NCBI GenBank assembly: GCA_944321965.1
Contig: CALUNH010000001.1
Span: 1-64,000, forward strand
Reading direction: 5' to 3'
Length of the DNA stretch: 64,000 nt
DNA from: an uncultured Alistipes sp.
GTDB lineage: Bacteria > Bacteroidota > Bacteroidia > Bacteroidales > Rikenellaceae
In this document: positions 22,422 to 33,037 of the stretch, one piece after another
Position numbering within the stretch: the first letter of the stretch is position 1
Layout of the letters: every line of letters starts with the position of its first letter
The notes under the pieces: model-generated
The model's input: the letters and a program-made list of their open reading frames with translations, nothing else
What the model was told of the DNA's origin: nothing
Databases searched by the model: none
Position numbers and translations under genes: made by a program

Positions 22422-23528
22422 CTACGGACGAATATCCCGACAGTTCTTTTTAGCCGTGATCGTGCCGTCGTCCAGCGTCACCAGTCCGTTTTCGGCCCGC
22501 AACATCGTCCGCATCGTCGAGGCATCGATGTTGTAGCAGCGCACCTCGCCCGTCCCGAAGTCGTGCCACATCTCCCCGTAGAGCGGATCCGGCGTCAGGC
22601 ACACCACCCCGGCACCCTCCTCCCGGGCCCGTTCGACCAGCCGCGCCATCCGCCGCGCACAACCCCGCGGCAGGCGGTCGAACGCCGTGACGCAGAGCAT
22701 GTAGACCCGACCCGGACGGGTAATCACCTCCTCCGTGGCATCACCCTCGGCATCGTGCAGCGCAAATTCGCTCACCAGCGGCCGGACCGACGGCACATCG
22801 CTCGTCGTGCGCGTATCGACCCACTCCCATTTTGTATCGTCCTGCCATTCGGGGTCCTCCAGCGCGAATTCACGCTCCTCGCCCGTCGCCCGGTTGCGGT
22901 AGACGAGCACCGTCTCCGTCTCGCCCGCCTCGACGACCGGAGCCTGCATCGCCTCGTGGATGTTCACACCCACCTTGTAGGGCAGGAAATCGATGAGCGG
23001 AAGGTGGATATAACAGTAGTAGCCCAGGTACATCGACAGCGAGAAGAAGAGACAGGTCAGCACGATCTCCAGGGGTTTGAAGGCGAAGATCTTGTCCGGG
23101 CGGTAACGCCACCACACCACCACGGCCATCGGCAGCAGCACGAGGTTCTTCACGAAGGTCTCCCACGGCGTGAGCTTCAGCGCATCGCCGAAGCAGCCGC
23201 AGTCCTCGACCGGCAGCACCGTGGCGCTCAGCAGCGTCAGCACCGTGAAGAAGAGCATCGACACCACCGCGAAGATCGAAATCAGCCGGATCCGAACCTT
23301 GAAGAGCAACATGCAGCCCATCATCAGCTCGGCGCCGCACAGCCAGATCGAAAAGGTCATCGCCGCAGGCTGCAGCCACTCCATGCCGTAGATCGAGAGG
23401 TACTCGTTCACCTTCAGGGCCGTACCCCACGGGTCGATCACCTTCGTGAAGCCCGAAAAGATGAACGTCAAGGCCAGGATCACCCGGCAGACGTTGGCTG
23501 CGATCTTGAATCCCCGGGTCCTTCTCAT
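22422..23528 (-). CDS. BT_3928 family protein with DoxX/MauE-like membrane domain
   Basis: A 368-residue membrane protein. The N-terminal half has a DoxX/MauE-like helical bundle (ILALTFIFSGFTKVIDPWG as the first helix) with the motif DCGCFGD at residues 108-114, whose Cys pair (109, 111) fits the redox role of MauE-type proteins. After the fourth or fifth helix comes a soluble domain of about 170 residues that ends with a thioredoxin-like look (VYMLCVTAFDRLP, VVCLTPDPL) but lacks a clear CxxC. The family is conserved in Bacteroidetes, often beside phosphoribosyl or nucleotide genes. It overlaps tmk by 4 bases, so the two are co-translated. A role in disulfide or quinone redox chemistry is inference. 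Confidence 0.8.
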   Translation of the reverse strand: MRRTRGFKIAANVCRVILALTFIFSGFTKVIDPWGTALKVNEYLSIYGMEWLQPAAMTFSIWLCGAELMMGCMLLFKVRIRLISIFAVVSMLFFTVLTLLSATVLPVEDCGCFGDALKLTPWETFVKNLVLLPMAVVVWWRYRPDKIFAFKPLEIVLTCLFFSLSMYLGYYCYIHLPLIDFLPYKVGVNIHEAMQAPVVEAGETETVLVYRNRATGEEREFALEDPEWQDDTKWEWVDTRTTSDVPSVRPLVSEFALHDAEGDATEEVITRPGRVYMLCVTAFDRLPRGCARRMARLVERAREEGAGVVCLTPDPLYGEMWHDFGTGEVRCYNIDASTMRTMLRAENGLVTLDDGTITAKKNCRDIRP

Positions 23529-24211
23529 CGCGCGTCGATTATCGGGGCCAGCACCCCGCGGATTTTTTCGAATATGCCCTCCGGGCTCTCCATCGCACCG
23601 GTCGGCGTACTGCAGTCGACCGCACGCAGCGAAGCGTCCCGCGCAGCCATCGAGAGGTAGACCTCACGCACCCGCCGCTGGAGGTCCAGGGCCCCTTCGT
23701 GGATGTCCCGCGCACCCTGCAGGTAGCGGCGGTCGTCCCCCTCGCGCGTCTCCGCGAGCTTGCGCTCCGTGAACGAGAAGGGCACGTCGAGAAACAGCGA
23801 CACGTCGGGACGAGGCAGGGCGTTGTGTCCGAACTCCAGGTCGAGGATCCACCGTGCCAGCCGGTCGCGCTCCTCCCCGGCCGGGAGCTTCGCACACTGG
23901 TAGCCCACGTTCGACCAGACGTAGCGGTCCAGAATCACCGCCCGGCCCTCCGAGAGCCACTCGCGGATCATCCCGCCCGCTTCGGCCCGGTCCCCGGCAT
24001 AGAGCAGCGCCACCAGGTAGGGGTTCACCTCGTTCACGCCCCCGAATTCGCCCCGCAGGAAACGCGCGATCAGTTCGCCGTAGACCGGCGCGTCGAAACG
24101 CGGAAAATGAACGTATTCGCTCGCTACGCCCCGCTCCGCAAAGAGCGACCGCAACAGCCGTATCTGGGTCGATTTCCCGGCTCCGTCCAGACCTTCGAGT
24201 ACGATGAACAT
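23525..24211 (-). CDS. tmk: Thymidylate kinase
   Basis: dTMP kinase phosphorylates dTMP to dTDP for DNA synthesis. The 228-residue protein starts MFIVLEGLDGAGKST, the P-loop at residues 7-15. The DR motif is in AVILDRYVWSNVGYQ, and SLFLDVPFSFTERKL gives the LID region. Length is normal to slightly long. The longer frame upstream runs antisense-like into sufS and is not used. Its stop overlaps the start of the BT_3928-family gene. The 116 bases between sufS and tmk hold only a short TTTTCTTGG-type tandem repeat. Confidence 0.9.
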   Translation of the reverse strand: MFIVLEGLDGAGKSTQIRLLRSLFAERGVASEYVHFPRFDAPVYGELIARFLRGEFGGVNEVNPYLVALLYAGDRAEAGGMIREWLSEGRAVILDRYVWSNVGYQCAKLPAGEERDRLARWILDLEFGHNALPRPDVSLFLDVPFSFTERKLAETREGDDRRYLQGARDIHEGALDLQRRVREVYLSMAARDASLRAVDCSTPTGAMESPEGIFEKIRGVLAPIIDAR

Positions 24212-24252
24212 AGGTTTTCTTGGGTTTTCTTGAGTTTTCTTGGTTTTTTCGG
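24212..24252. repeat. Short tandem repeat just upstream of tmk
   Basis: The phrase GGTTTTCTTG is repeated three times with 11-bp spacing immediately before the tmk start. On the coding strand it is an A-rich leader. It may influence translation, but nothing more can be said. Confidence 0.5.
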
Positions 24253-24327
24253 CAGGTTGCCCCCTGCCGCAGTTTTTGCAACTTCTGGCAGCTTCCCGTC
24301 GTTTTCTGCCGTTCGGGGGTCCCTTTC

Positions 24328-25548
24328 TCAGTTGCGCAGCATCCGGACGGCCCGTTCCACCCCGGCCGCCAGCGCATCGACCTCCGCCGCCGTGTTGTAC
24401 AGCGCAAACGACGCCCGGCACATGCCCGTCACGCCGAAATGCTCCATAACCGGCTCGGCACAATGCTGACCCGTGCGGACCGCGATGCCCAGTTTGTCGA
24501 GGATCATCCCCACGTCGTAGGGGTGCACGCCCTCGATGTTGAACGACACGATGGCGCACTTGTCCGGCGTCTCTCCGTAGATGCGCAGGCCCTCGATGGC
24601 CGAAAGGCGCTCGGTGGCACGCCTCAGCAGCGCCGTTTCGTGCGCCTCGATCTCCGCCGCGTCGAAGCGTTCGAGGAACCGGACCGCCTCGCCCAGTCCG
24701 ATGGCGCCGATGAAGTTGGCCGTCCCGGCCTCGAACTTCAACGGTACGGGCGCAAAGGTCGTCCGCGCGAACGACACCCGGTCAACCATGTCCCCGCCGC
24801 CGAGGAAGGGCGGCATCCGGTCCAGCAGTTCGCGCTTGCCGTACAGTACGCCGATGCCCGTCGGGCCGTAGAGCTTATGCCCCGAGAAGGCGTAGAAGTC
24901 GCAGTCCAGCGCCCGGACGTCGGCTCCGCCGTGGACCACGCCCTGACAGCCGTCGACCACCGCAATGGCCCCGACGGCATGGGCCGCCTCGATGACGGGC
25001 CGCAGGTCGGGGCGCGTGCCGAGCGTATTCGAAGCCTGCGTCACGGCCACCACGCGCGTCCGCTCGTCGATGAGCGTCGGAAGCAGGTCCGTGCGCAGCG
25101 CCCCCCGGTCGTCGAACGGAAGCATCCGCAACTCGGCGCCGCGCCGCCGGGCGACCAGCTGCCACGGAACGAGGTTCGAATGGTGCTCCATCTCGCTCAC
25201 CACGATATTGTCGCCCGCGCCGACGAAGGCATCGCCCCAGGCGTAGGCAACCGTATTGAGCGACGCCGTGGCTCCGGCCGTGAAGACCACCTCCTCCTTC
25301 GCCGAGGCGCCGATGAAGTCGGCAATCCGCTGCCGCGCCGCCTCGTAAAGCTCCGTGGCCTCCTCCGACAGGAGGTGCACACCCCGGTGGATGTTGGCAT
25401 TCCCCTCGCGGTGCAGCCGGTCGACGGTCTCGATCACCGACAGCGGCTTCTGCGCCGTGGCCCCGCTGTCGAGGTAGACCAGCGGACGTCCGTAGACCTT
25501 GCGGCCCAGGATCGGGAACTCCTCGCGTATCTTTTCGACGTCGAACAT
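24328..25548 (-). CDS. sufS: Cysteine desulfurase SufS
   Basis: SufS is a PLP enzyme that removes sulfur from cysteine for Fe-S cluster assembly. The 406-residue protein has the PLP lysine in FSGHKLYGPTG, the His pair in EMEHHSNLVPW, and the catalytic Cys in RTGQHCAEPVMEHF, the context of group II desulfurases. The usual DGAQ is DGCQ here. It is the last suf gene, starting 4 bases after sufD ends. No SufE or SufU gene is adjacent. Confidence 0.93.
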   Translation of the reverse strand: MFDVEKIREEFPILGRKVYGRPLVYLDSGATAQKPLSVIETVDRLHREGNANIHRGVHLLSEEATELYEAARQRIADFIGASAKEEVVFTAGATASLNTVAYAWGDAFVGAGDNIVVSEMEHHSNLVPWQLVARRRGAELRMLPFDDRGALRTDLLPTLIDERTRVVAVTQASNTLGTRPDLRPVIEAAHAVGAIAVVDGCQGVVHGGADVRALDCDFYAFSGHKLYGPTGIGVLYGKRELLDRMPPFLGGGDMVDRVSFARTTFAPVPLKFEAGTANFIGAIGLGEAVRFLERFDAAEIEAHETALLRRATERLSAIEGLRIYGETPDKCAIVSFNIEGVHPYDVGMILDKLGIAVRTGQHCAEPVMEHFGVTGMCRASFALYNTAAEVDALAAGVERAVRMLRN

Positions 25549-25552
25549 GTCG

Positions 25553-26374
25553 TTACAGTTTTTCCAGTTTCTCCGCCGCGAGCTCCAACACGGCCTCGCC
25601 CAGCGGCTCCATCCCGCAGCGGCGAACCACGTCGCCCACGAAACCCTCGATCTGCAGCCGCCGCGCCTGCGCCTCGCTCAGGCCACGCTGCCGCATGTAG
25701 AGGATCGCCTCGGCATCCATCTGCCCGACGGTCGCACCGTGCGAACACTTCACGTCGTCGGCATAGATCTCCAGTTGCGGCATCGTCTCGATGCGCGCCG
25801 TCTCGCTCAGCAGCACGTTGCGGCTCTGCTGCCGCGCATCGGTGCGCTGGGCATCCGGCGCCACGTAGACCAGTCCCGAAAACTCGCCCACGGCCTCGCC
25901 GCCCGCCACACCCTTGATCGTAGAGTCGCTGCGGCAATCCGCAACCCGGTGGTTCGTATGGAGTTTCACGACCCCGTGCTCCCGGCCGCCCAGCAGGAAG
26001 GCCCCGCCGAGGTTGTTCTCGGCATCCGCACCCTCCAGCTCGATCCGGCACGCGACATTCGCCCCGGCCAGCAGCACCGTCGTCATCCGGCACCGGCTCC
26101 GGGCCCCCTGCCGCACGGTTGTCTCGCAGAACGTCCCGCCAAGGAACAGTTCCGTCAGTTCGAGTTGCGCGCCTTCGGCCAGCGTCACGTCGAGCGACGA
26201 CGTAGCCGCCTTCGTGTGGAGCACCACCAGGTGCGCCGCAGCCCCCGCCGCCAGCTCCACCCGCAGGTGCTCGGGATCCACCGACGCATAGGGTTGCGGA
26301 ACCGGCGCCTCGACCCGGAACACCTCCCGGTCGGCCTTGCGAAACTCACCGATGATTTCCAGTATCCGGTCCAT
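25553..26374 (-). CDS. sufD: SufD-like Fe-S scaffold subunit, short form
   Basis: The product has the right-handed beta-helix and C-terminal segments of SufD, with DDVKCSHGATVGQMDAEAILYMRQRG matching in shape the conserved SufB/SufD signature (KCSHGAT, then RGL). It is only 273 residues, whereas SufD in Bacteroides and E. coli is about 420-450. The N-terminal helical domain is missing. The start is fixed by its one-base overlap with the sufC stop (TAATG), so this is not a wrong start. SufD pairs with SufB and SufC in the BC2D complex that receives sulfur and iron. Whether the short form still dimerises with SufB is an inference from conserved context. Confidence 0.82.
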   Translation of the reverse strand: MDRILEIIGEFRKADREVFRVEAPVPQPYASVDPEHLRVELAAGAAAHLVVLHTKAATSSLDVTLAEGAQLELTELFLGGTFCETTVRQGARSRCRMTTVLLAGANVACRIELEGADAENNLGGAFLLGGREHGVVKLHTNHRVADCRSDSTIKGVAGGEAVGEFSGLVYVAPDAQRTDARQQSRNVLLSETARIETMPQLEIYADDVKCSHGATVGQMDAEAILYMRQRGLSEAQARRLQIEGFVGDVVRRCGMEPLGEAVLELAAEKLEKL

Positions 26375-27126
26375 TACTTGTCGTATTCGTTGATCAGCCA
26401 GTCGTAGCCCTCCTTTTCGAGCTTCAGGGCCAGCGTCTTGTCACCCGTGTAGATGATCCGCCCCTTGTAGAGCACGTGCACCACGTCGGGAACGATATAG
26501 TCCAGCAGCCGCTGGTAGTGCGTAATGACCACCGTGGCGTTCTGAGGCGTATGCAGCTTCGTGACGCCCGTGGCAACGATCCGCAGGGCGTCGATGTCGA
26601 GTCCCGAGTCAGTCTCGTCCAGGATCGCCAGCTTCGGGTCCAGCATCGCCATCTGGAAGATCTCGTTCTTCTTCTTCTCGCCGCCCGAGAAACCTTCGTT
26701 CACGGCCCGCGAAGTGAGCTTCGACGACAACTCCACCACGGCGCTCTTCTCCTTCATCAGGTGCAGGAACTCCGCAGCCGTCAGAGGCTCCTCGCCGCGG
26801 TACTTGCGCTGTTCGTTGACCGCCAGTTTCATGAAGTTGGCCATCGTCACCCCCGGAATCTCCACCGGGTACTGGAATCCGAGAAACAGTCCCAGCCGGG
26901 CCCGCTCCTCGATCGACATCCCGAGCAGGTCGCGACCCAGGAACTCCACCGATCCTTCCGTAACGGTATATTTCTCATTCCCGGCCAGCACCGACGCCAG
27001 GGTCGATTTGCCCGAGCCGTTCGGGCCCATGATCGCATGGACCTCCCCGGCCTTGACTTCGAGGTCGATACCGCGGAGAATCTCCTTGCCCTCGACCGTC
27101 GCGTGTAGATTTTTTACGCTTAGCAT
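26374..27126 (-). CDS. sufC: SufC ABC-type ATPase
   Basis: SufC drives conformational changes in the SufBCD scaffold. The 250-residue protein has the Walker A GPNGSGKST, the Q-loop phrase LGFQYPVEIPG typical of SufC, the signature region GFSGGEKKKNEI, Walker B LAILDETDSGLD and the switch His in ATVVITHYQRLL. No membrane segments. It overlaps sufD by one base. It is separated from sufB by 549 bases of repeats, which is unusual for this operon. Confidence 0.95.
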   Translation of the reverse strand: MLSVKNLHATVEGKEILRGIDLEVKAGEVHAIMGPNGSGKSTLASVLAGNEKYTVTEGSVEFLGRDLLGMSIEERARLGLFLGFQYPVEIPGVTMANFMKLAVNEQRKYRGEEPLTAAEFLHLMKEKSAVVELSSKLTSRAVNEGFSGGEKKKNEIFQMAMLDPKLAILDETDSGLDIDALRIVATGVTKLHTPQNATVVITHYQRLLDYIVPDVVHVLYKGRIIYTGDKTLALKLEKEGYDWLINEYDK

Positions 27127-27179
27127 ATCTGTACCTATTCTCTAAATTTCAATCGTTATCTCTTTCCCGGCTACCGTTT

Positions 27180-27510
27180 CCCGCGCCCTGCGGCCGCGTA
27201 TTCAATTCTACCCTCCCCCAAATCCCCTCCGCGGAGGGGAAATCGTCGAAGATGCGATCCCGACCTGAACTGCGCCGTCTCACCGATGGAAAAAGTGCCG
27301 ACCGTCGTTACTCGCGGCCTGTGGCCGCGTATCCAAATCTGACCCACCCCCAAACCCCCGCCTCAGGCAGGGAAAAGACCGAAGGTGCAATCCGACCTGA
27401 GCTGCGTCGTCTCACAGGTGGAAAAAGCGCCGACCGTCGTTACTCGCGGCCCGTGGCCGCGTATCCAAATCTGACCCACCCCCAAACCCCCGCCTCAGGC
27501 AGGGGCTTTA
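27180..27510. repeat. 132-bp tandem repeat, three copies, between sufB and sufC
   Basis: The phrase GGCCGCGTAT recurs at 27191, 27323 and 27455, exactly 132 bases apart, and flanking text (CCAAATCTGACCCACCCCCA, AAAGTGCCGACCGTCG) repeats with it. The first copy is more diverged. Each copy ends with a GC-rich hairpin (CCCCTCCGCGGAGGGG or CCCGCCTCAGGCAGGG). The unit carries motifs related to the dispersed repeats near 6.0 and 54.7 kb. Confidence 0.85.
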
Positions 27511-27539
27511 TGTGGAAGGCCTTTCCGACAGTGAAAAGT

Positions 27540-27672
27540 CGAAACCTTCGGTTCGCCTGTTTTCCTTAATTTCCAATTCTCAATTTTCAATTTTGGAAAG
27601 CCAAAGCGTTCAAATTGCCGTTATCCTCCATTTTCCATTTTCAATTCTCCATTCTCAATTTCCCATTCTCCA
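27540..27672. repeat. AT-rich degenerate repeat after sufB
   Basis: The sequence alternates TTCCATTTTC, TCAATTCTCC and CATTCTCAATTT with small changes for about 130 bases. Low-complexity tracts of this sort are frequent in Bacteroidetes intergenic DNA. No gene. Confidence 0.55.
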
Positions 27673-27675
27673 CCG

Positions 27676-29121
<1,446 letters not shown>

Positions 29122-29140
29122 GGTGTGCAAAATATCCGGG

Positions 29141-29148
29141 CAAAGTTA
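29141..29148 (-). promoter_or_regulatory. -7 box for sufB
   Basis: On the minus strand TAACTTTG followed by C is an exact match, 20 bases before the chosen ATG. Confidence 0.65.
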
Positions 29149-29198
29149 ATAATTTATTCGCAATTATGCACACCCCTCGCCCGCAAACACCCTGCCGC

Positions 29199-29231
29199 AA
29201 AAAAAGGGCGCGACCCTTTCGGATCGCGCCC
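29199..29231 (-). terminator. Terminator of the susC-susD-lipoprotein operon
   Basis: On the minus strand GGGCGCGA pairs with TCGCGCCC around a 10-base loop and is followed by seven T. It lies 22 bases past the stop of the 1253-residue lipoprotein. Confidence 0.88.
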
Positions 29232-29252
29232 CTCTTTCTACACACTACCCGA

Positions 29253-32200
29253 TCAATTGGGCGTATAAGTGATCGAGAAGAGATTGATACTGCTCGAACT
29301 GCTGTATATGTAGAGTTTCGTTCCGGCAGCTACGGAGTTGCAATCGTAAGTGAATATACCACGGGTTGCCGTATCATATTTTCCGATCTCCGTCGTTCCG
29401 TCGGTCACGATCAGATTCCGACCGGCACCTCCCTGGGCTTCGATCTCCAATTTTCCGCCATTCCCGGCCTCGAAGATCACGCATTGCTTGTTCGTGGCTC
29501 CCGAACCTCCGAGCTGAACCCGATTCGAGCCGTCTGCCGTCCCGAGTTTGAAAGAGCCCGAACCGGCATAGAATGTAAAGCCCTTGTAGGAGAAGCTCAG
29601 ATTATCGTCGGACTTGGTAATCTCGGAAGAGGTCGTCATCTCCGCAATCTGAGCTGACTGAATCTTATCCCCGGGCGTAACATTCGGGAATGCACCCTCA
29701 AGTACCGTAACATCCTCCGCACCGAAGGTCAGCACTTGAGCCACAGGTGTCGAATCCACATAGCTGAACTCGATGCTGTAGAAACGAAGACCGTTGCCTG
29801 TCGGATAGATATAAGTCGGGATTCCACCCTCGATTTCGAACGTCAGGGTAACGGGCGACGAACTCGGAGCTCCTCCGATCTGGCTGCTCTCCGTTCCGTT
29901 CTGGTTGACGGTCACAAAGCGCGTATCATCCTGCGAACCTCCCGTGTTCGAAGCAACGACGGTCAGCGTACCCGATGCGGCCGGCGTGAAAAGGAAGTAA
30001 CGTTTGGAAGTAGAACCGGCTCCTCCCATCTGAACGAACCGTTCACCATCATCGCCCGTATTGACGCGGATCGAGGAACCGCCCGTGGCAATCGTCAAAC
30101 CATCCCACTCTCCGGTCCAGGTTTCCGAGAAATTCGTACCGGCACCTACCTTACCGACAATGTAGTTGTAGATCTCATCGAACCCGGCATCCGTGAAGTT
30201 CCAGGTCTGCGTCATGGCGGCGCCGACGGCCTTGATCTCCAGCTCGCCCGCTCCAGCGGCCGAATCCGCATAGTGATCCGTATCCGAAGGCTTCTGCGCA
30301 ACAACCGCAATCTCATAACGCCCCGCTGCCAAGGCCGAAACCACATCCGCCGCAAGCGTCATGCTCGTCTCCGACTGGTTCGTCGTCTGGCCGTTGAAGG
30401 TCACGGCATACGTCTCCGCATCCGCAACAGCCGGCCACGAAACCACAACCTCCTGAGACGTTCCGGCATTCAGCGACGCCGGCGTAACCGTCACTTCGGG
30501 CGTGCCGAGCGTGATCTTCGTCACCTCGAACTTCGCCTCCCCGGCGGCCGAAGCCTTGTACTTCGTGGAAGTCTCCACCGGCTGAGCAACCACCGTCACC
30601 GGATAGCTTCCGATGACAAGCGTCTTGACCGTAGCCGCCGGAATCGTAAAGGTCGGCTCCTCAACCGTCACCGGCTCCTGGTCGCCCCACGTCACCTCGT
30701 AGTCCGCCGCATTGGCCACGGCCTCCCACGTGAGTACCACATCCTGCTCGCTGCTCCAGGACAGCGATGCCGGTTCGACCGTCACCTCCGGGGTTGCCAG
30801 CGCCTTCAGGTCGCCATCGACCGAAACCTCGGTCGTCCATGCCAGCGACGAAATCTCAACGGCACCCGTCGTCGTCACGTAGACATGCGTGTCGCCCGCA
30901 ATATCGCCCAGGCCGATCGTATGCTCCACACCGTCGCACGGTACCGTATAGCGGTTCTCCCCGGCGATGACCTCCAGCTGGACGCCGATCCCCGCATTCG
31001 AGGGCGTCAGCACCAACGACCCGGCGGCCGAAACCCGGATGGCCAGGGCATTGTTCGTCGGTTCGCCGTCCGCCGTGAAGCTCGTCGCTCCCGACAGCGA
31101 AATCGTATGGTCCGAAGTGATCGTTACGGGGAAGACCTCGTTCGAGGCGATGAACTGCAGGTTCCCGTAGATGATCGTCTCGGTAATCGACTGCGGCTCG
31201 AAGACCAAATCATCAGACAACGGCCACTCGTAATCCTCCGTCACCGCCGTAAGCTCCGAAGCGATGACCGTCTCGGGAACCGACACCGTCCACCACCGCG
31301 GGTCGCCCACCTGATTGGCCGACACGTCGGAGTTGGTCAGCTCCATCTTGTTGCGCGAGGACTTCACGCACGGATCCGACGTCAGGATCTTGCCGTCCCC
31401 GCTCAGGCACAGCGACTGGTTCACGGCCGTAGCATTCGAACCGATCTTCGTCGTGAAGAACTCCGGACCCGCATAACTGCTGTCCCCGGTCGAGTTGTAG
31501 TTGATGTTGTAGAAGTAGTTGCCCGACATGCTCGGTACCTGGGCATTGTCGTAGGAGGAGATCAGACGCATGTCCGCACTCGTCGAATACTCGTTCAGGA
31601 AGAGGTTCTTCGACAGAACGAACGTCGCGACAGGCTGACGAAGGCACACAAGGCCCTTGCGCGTCGTGGCCAGACCCACCCGGTTGAGCGTGTTGTTCTG
31701 GATCGTGATCGACGTAAACGCAGCATTTGCATCGAAGAAGACGAATGTACGGCCCGCATCGATCATCGTCGAGTTCTTCAACGTGAAGGATCCGTAGGTA
31801 CCGGCACGCAGGTCGAACAGGTCACCGCCGCCGCTGCCCGAAGCATTCACGTCATGGATATAGAGACCTTCGAAGAGAATCTCCGAAACGTTCAGCACCT
31901 TGTCGCCGCTGCCCCGGTAGATCAGGCCCTTCTCATAGTTGGTCACCTCGCAGTTGCGCACGATGTACGAACCGACCGTCAGATCCGCACCCGTATCGAA
32001 CGTAACCAGCACGCCTTCGCCATCGCCGTCCAGCACCAGGTTCTCGATCAGGATCTTTTCGGTAGCCGCCGTGCCCGGTTTGAGCGTCAGCGCAAGACCC
32101 TTCACCTCCGGCATCGAACCGTCGGTCCCGATCTCGCCGAGAATCGTGAAGCTCTTCGTCCAGGCCGTCAGCGGATTGGGCGTCTTGTTGTCATCCGTGG

Positions 32201-33014
32201 GCTCCCCGAAATCGATCACGTACGGTTCGGCACTCGCCCCGACCAGAATCTTCTCGGCACCGCCCTTGATGGCCTGCATCAGCTCGGCAGAACTCTCCAC
32301 GCGGGTTGCACCTTCCGCATCGGGCGCCGTCCAGGTCGTTACCCCGCCGCGCGTCGACTTGCTCTGGTACAGCGTCACCACGTACTGCGTCGAAGGAGTC
32401 AGACCCGTGACCTCGGCCTGCTGGGCCGCCAGAATCTCCGACGTCACCTCCAGCGTCGAACTGTTCGCACTCGATTTCGTATCCAGCGGCGCCGCCACGA
32501 TCTTCGTCAACTGCGTCGCATCACCCTCGTCGTTCGTCCACTTCACCGTGATCGAATTCATCGACCGCGTAACCAGTTCCGGATTCAGCGACTCCATCAC
32601 ATAGTAGGTCTCCACAGGACCCGCCTCCACCAGCAGCGATCCCGGCAGGTTGGGATTCGTCGCCGAAAAGGCCTGCAGCGTCGCCGTATAGATCTTTTCG
32701 GGTTCCAGCGTCATCTTGTAGGGGCTCGACGCCTCGGCCGCCGGAATCAACGTCTCGGCAGGAGTGCCTACGGCCGTCCCCGACTCGTCCACCTCCTGGA
32801 TCGAAAGCAGGTAGTCCGTATTCTCGGCTATCGTCCACGTGAAATTCACATCATATCCCGTCTCGCGGTCCACAACAGCCGCAAAATTCAGCGGCTGAAG
32901 CGCCCGGGAGTAGTCCAGCGTGTCGATCTCCGCATCCGGCTGGTGGCACCCCGAAAGGCTCAACGCCCACAGCATCAGCAGACTGCCGAACAGTTTCTTA
33001 TAGCTATTTTTCAT
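29253..33014 (-). CDS. Multidomain surface lipoprotein of the pectin locus (DUF4957/DUF5123 type)
   Basis: A 1253-residue lipoprotein (LSLSGCHQ, Cys23). Domains by eye: one or two FN3-like domains (about residues 35-230); a right-handed beta-helix like that of DUF4957/DUF5123 proteins (about 240-570), with phrases such as GLYIHDVNASGSGGGDLFDL and NTLNRVGLATTRKGLV; an Ig-like segment; two tandem Ig/FN3-like repeats of about 100 residues starting at 735 and 835 (TPEVTVEPASL and TPEVTVTPASL); and two C-terminal carbohydrate-binding-like modules (about 934-1085 and 1092-1253). It is third in the susC-susD transcript, the place of SusE/F-like glycan-binding proteins. Beta-helix lipoproteins of this kind accompany pectin loci. 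Lyase activity is possible but no catalytic residues were identified. Confidence 0.75.
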   Translation of the reverse strand: MKNSYKKLFGSLLMLWALSLSGCHQPDAEIDTLDYSRALQPLNFAAVVDRETGYDVNFTWTIAENTDYLLSIQEVDESGTAVGTPAETLIPAAEASSPYKMTLEPEKIYTATLQAFSATNPNLPGSLLVEAGPVETYYVMESLNPELVTRSMNSITVKWTNDEGDATQLTKIVAAPLDTKSSANSSTLEVTSEILAAQQAEVTGLTPSTQYVVTLYQSKSTRGGVTTWTAPDAEGATRVESSAELMQAIKGGAEKILVGASAEPYVIDFGEPTDDNKTPNPLTAWTKSFTILGEIGTDGSMPEVKGLALTLKPGTAATEKILIENLVLDGDGEGVLVTFDTGADLTVGSYIVRNCEVTNYEKGLIYRGSGDKVLNVSEILFEGLYIHDVNASGSGGGDLFDLRAGTYGSFTLKNSTMIDAGRTFVFFDANAAFTSITIQNNTLNRVGLATTRKGLVCLRQPVATFVLSKNLFLNEYSTSADMRLISSYDNAQVPSMSGNYFYNINYNSTGDSSYAGPEFFTTKIGSNATAVNQSLCLSGDGKILTSDPCVKSSRNKMELTNSDVSANQVGDPRWWTVSVPETVIASELTAVTEDYEWPLSDDLVFEPQSITETIIYGNLQFIASNEVFPVTITSDHTISLSGATSFTADGEPTNNALAIRVSAAGSLVLTPSNAGIGVQLEVIAGENRYTVPCDGVEHTIGLGDIAGDTHVYVTTTGAVEISSLAWTTEVSVDGDLKALATPEVTVEPASLSWSSEQDVVLTWEAVANAADYEVTWGDQEPVTVEEPTFTIPAATVKTLVIGSYPVTVVAQPVETSTKYKASAAGEAKFEVTKITLGTPEVTVTPASLNAGTSQEVVVSWPAVADAETYAVTFNGQTTNQSETSMTLAADVVSALAAGRYEIAVVAQKPSDTDHYADSAAGAGELEIKAVGAAMTQTWNFTDAGFDEIYNYIVGKVGAGTNFSETWTGEWDGLTIATGGSSIRVNTGDDGERFVQMGGAGSTSKRYFLFTPAASGTLTVVASNTGGSQDDTRFVTVNQNGTESSQIGGAPSSSPVTLTFEIEGGIPTYIYPTGNGLRFYSIEFSYVDSTPVAQVLTFGAEDVTVLEGAFPNVTPGDKIQSAQIAEMTTSSEITKSDDNLSFSYKGFTFYAGSGSFKLGTADGSNRVQLGGSGATNKQCVIFEAGNGGKLEIEAQGGAGRNLIVTDGTTEIGKYDTATRGIFTYDCNSVAAGTKLYIYSSSSSINLFSITYTPN

Positions 33015-33037
33015 GATTGGCTTGTTTTAAGGTTCGA

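Noticed and set aside
27180..27510. CRISPR or ISL-type reading of the 132-bp repeats
   Set aside because: The copies are long, abutting and without spacers or a transposase gene.
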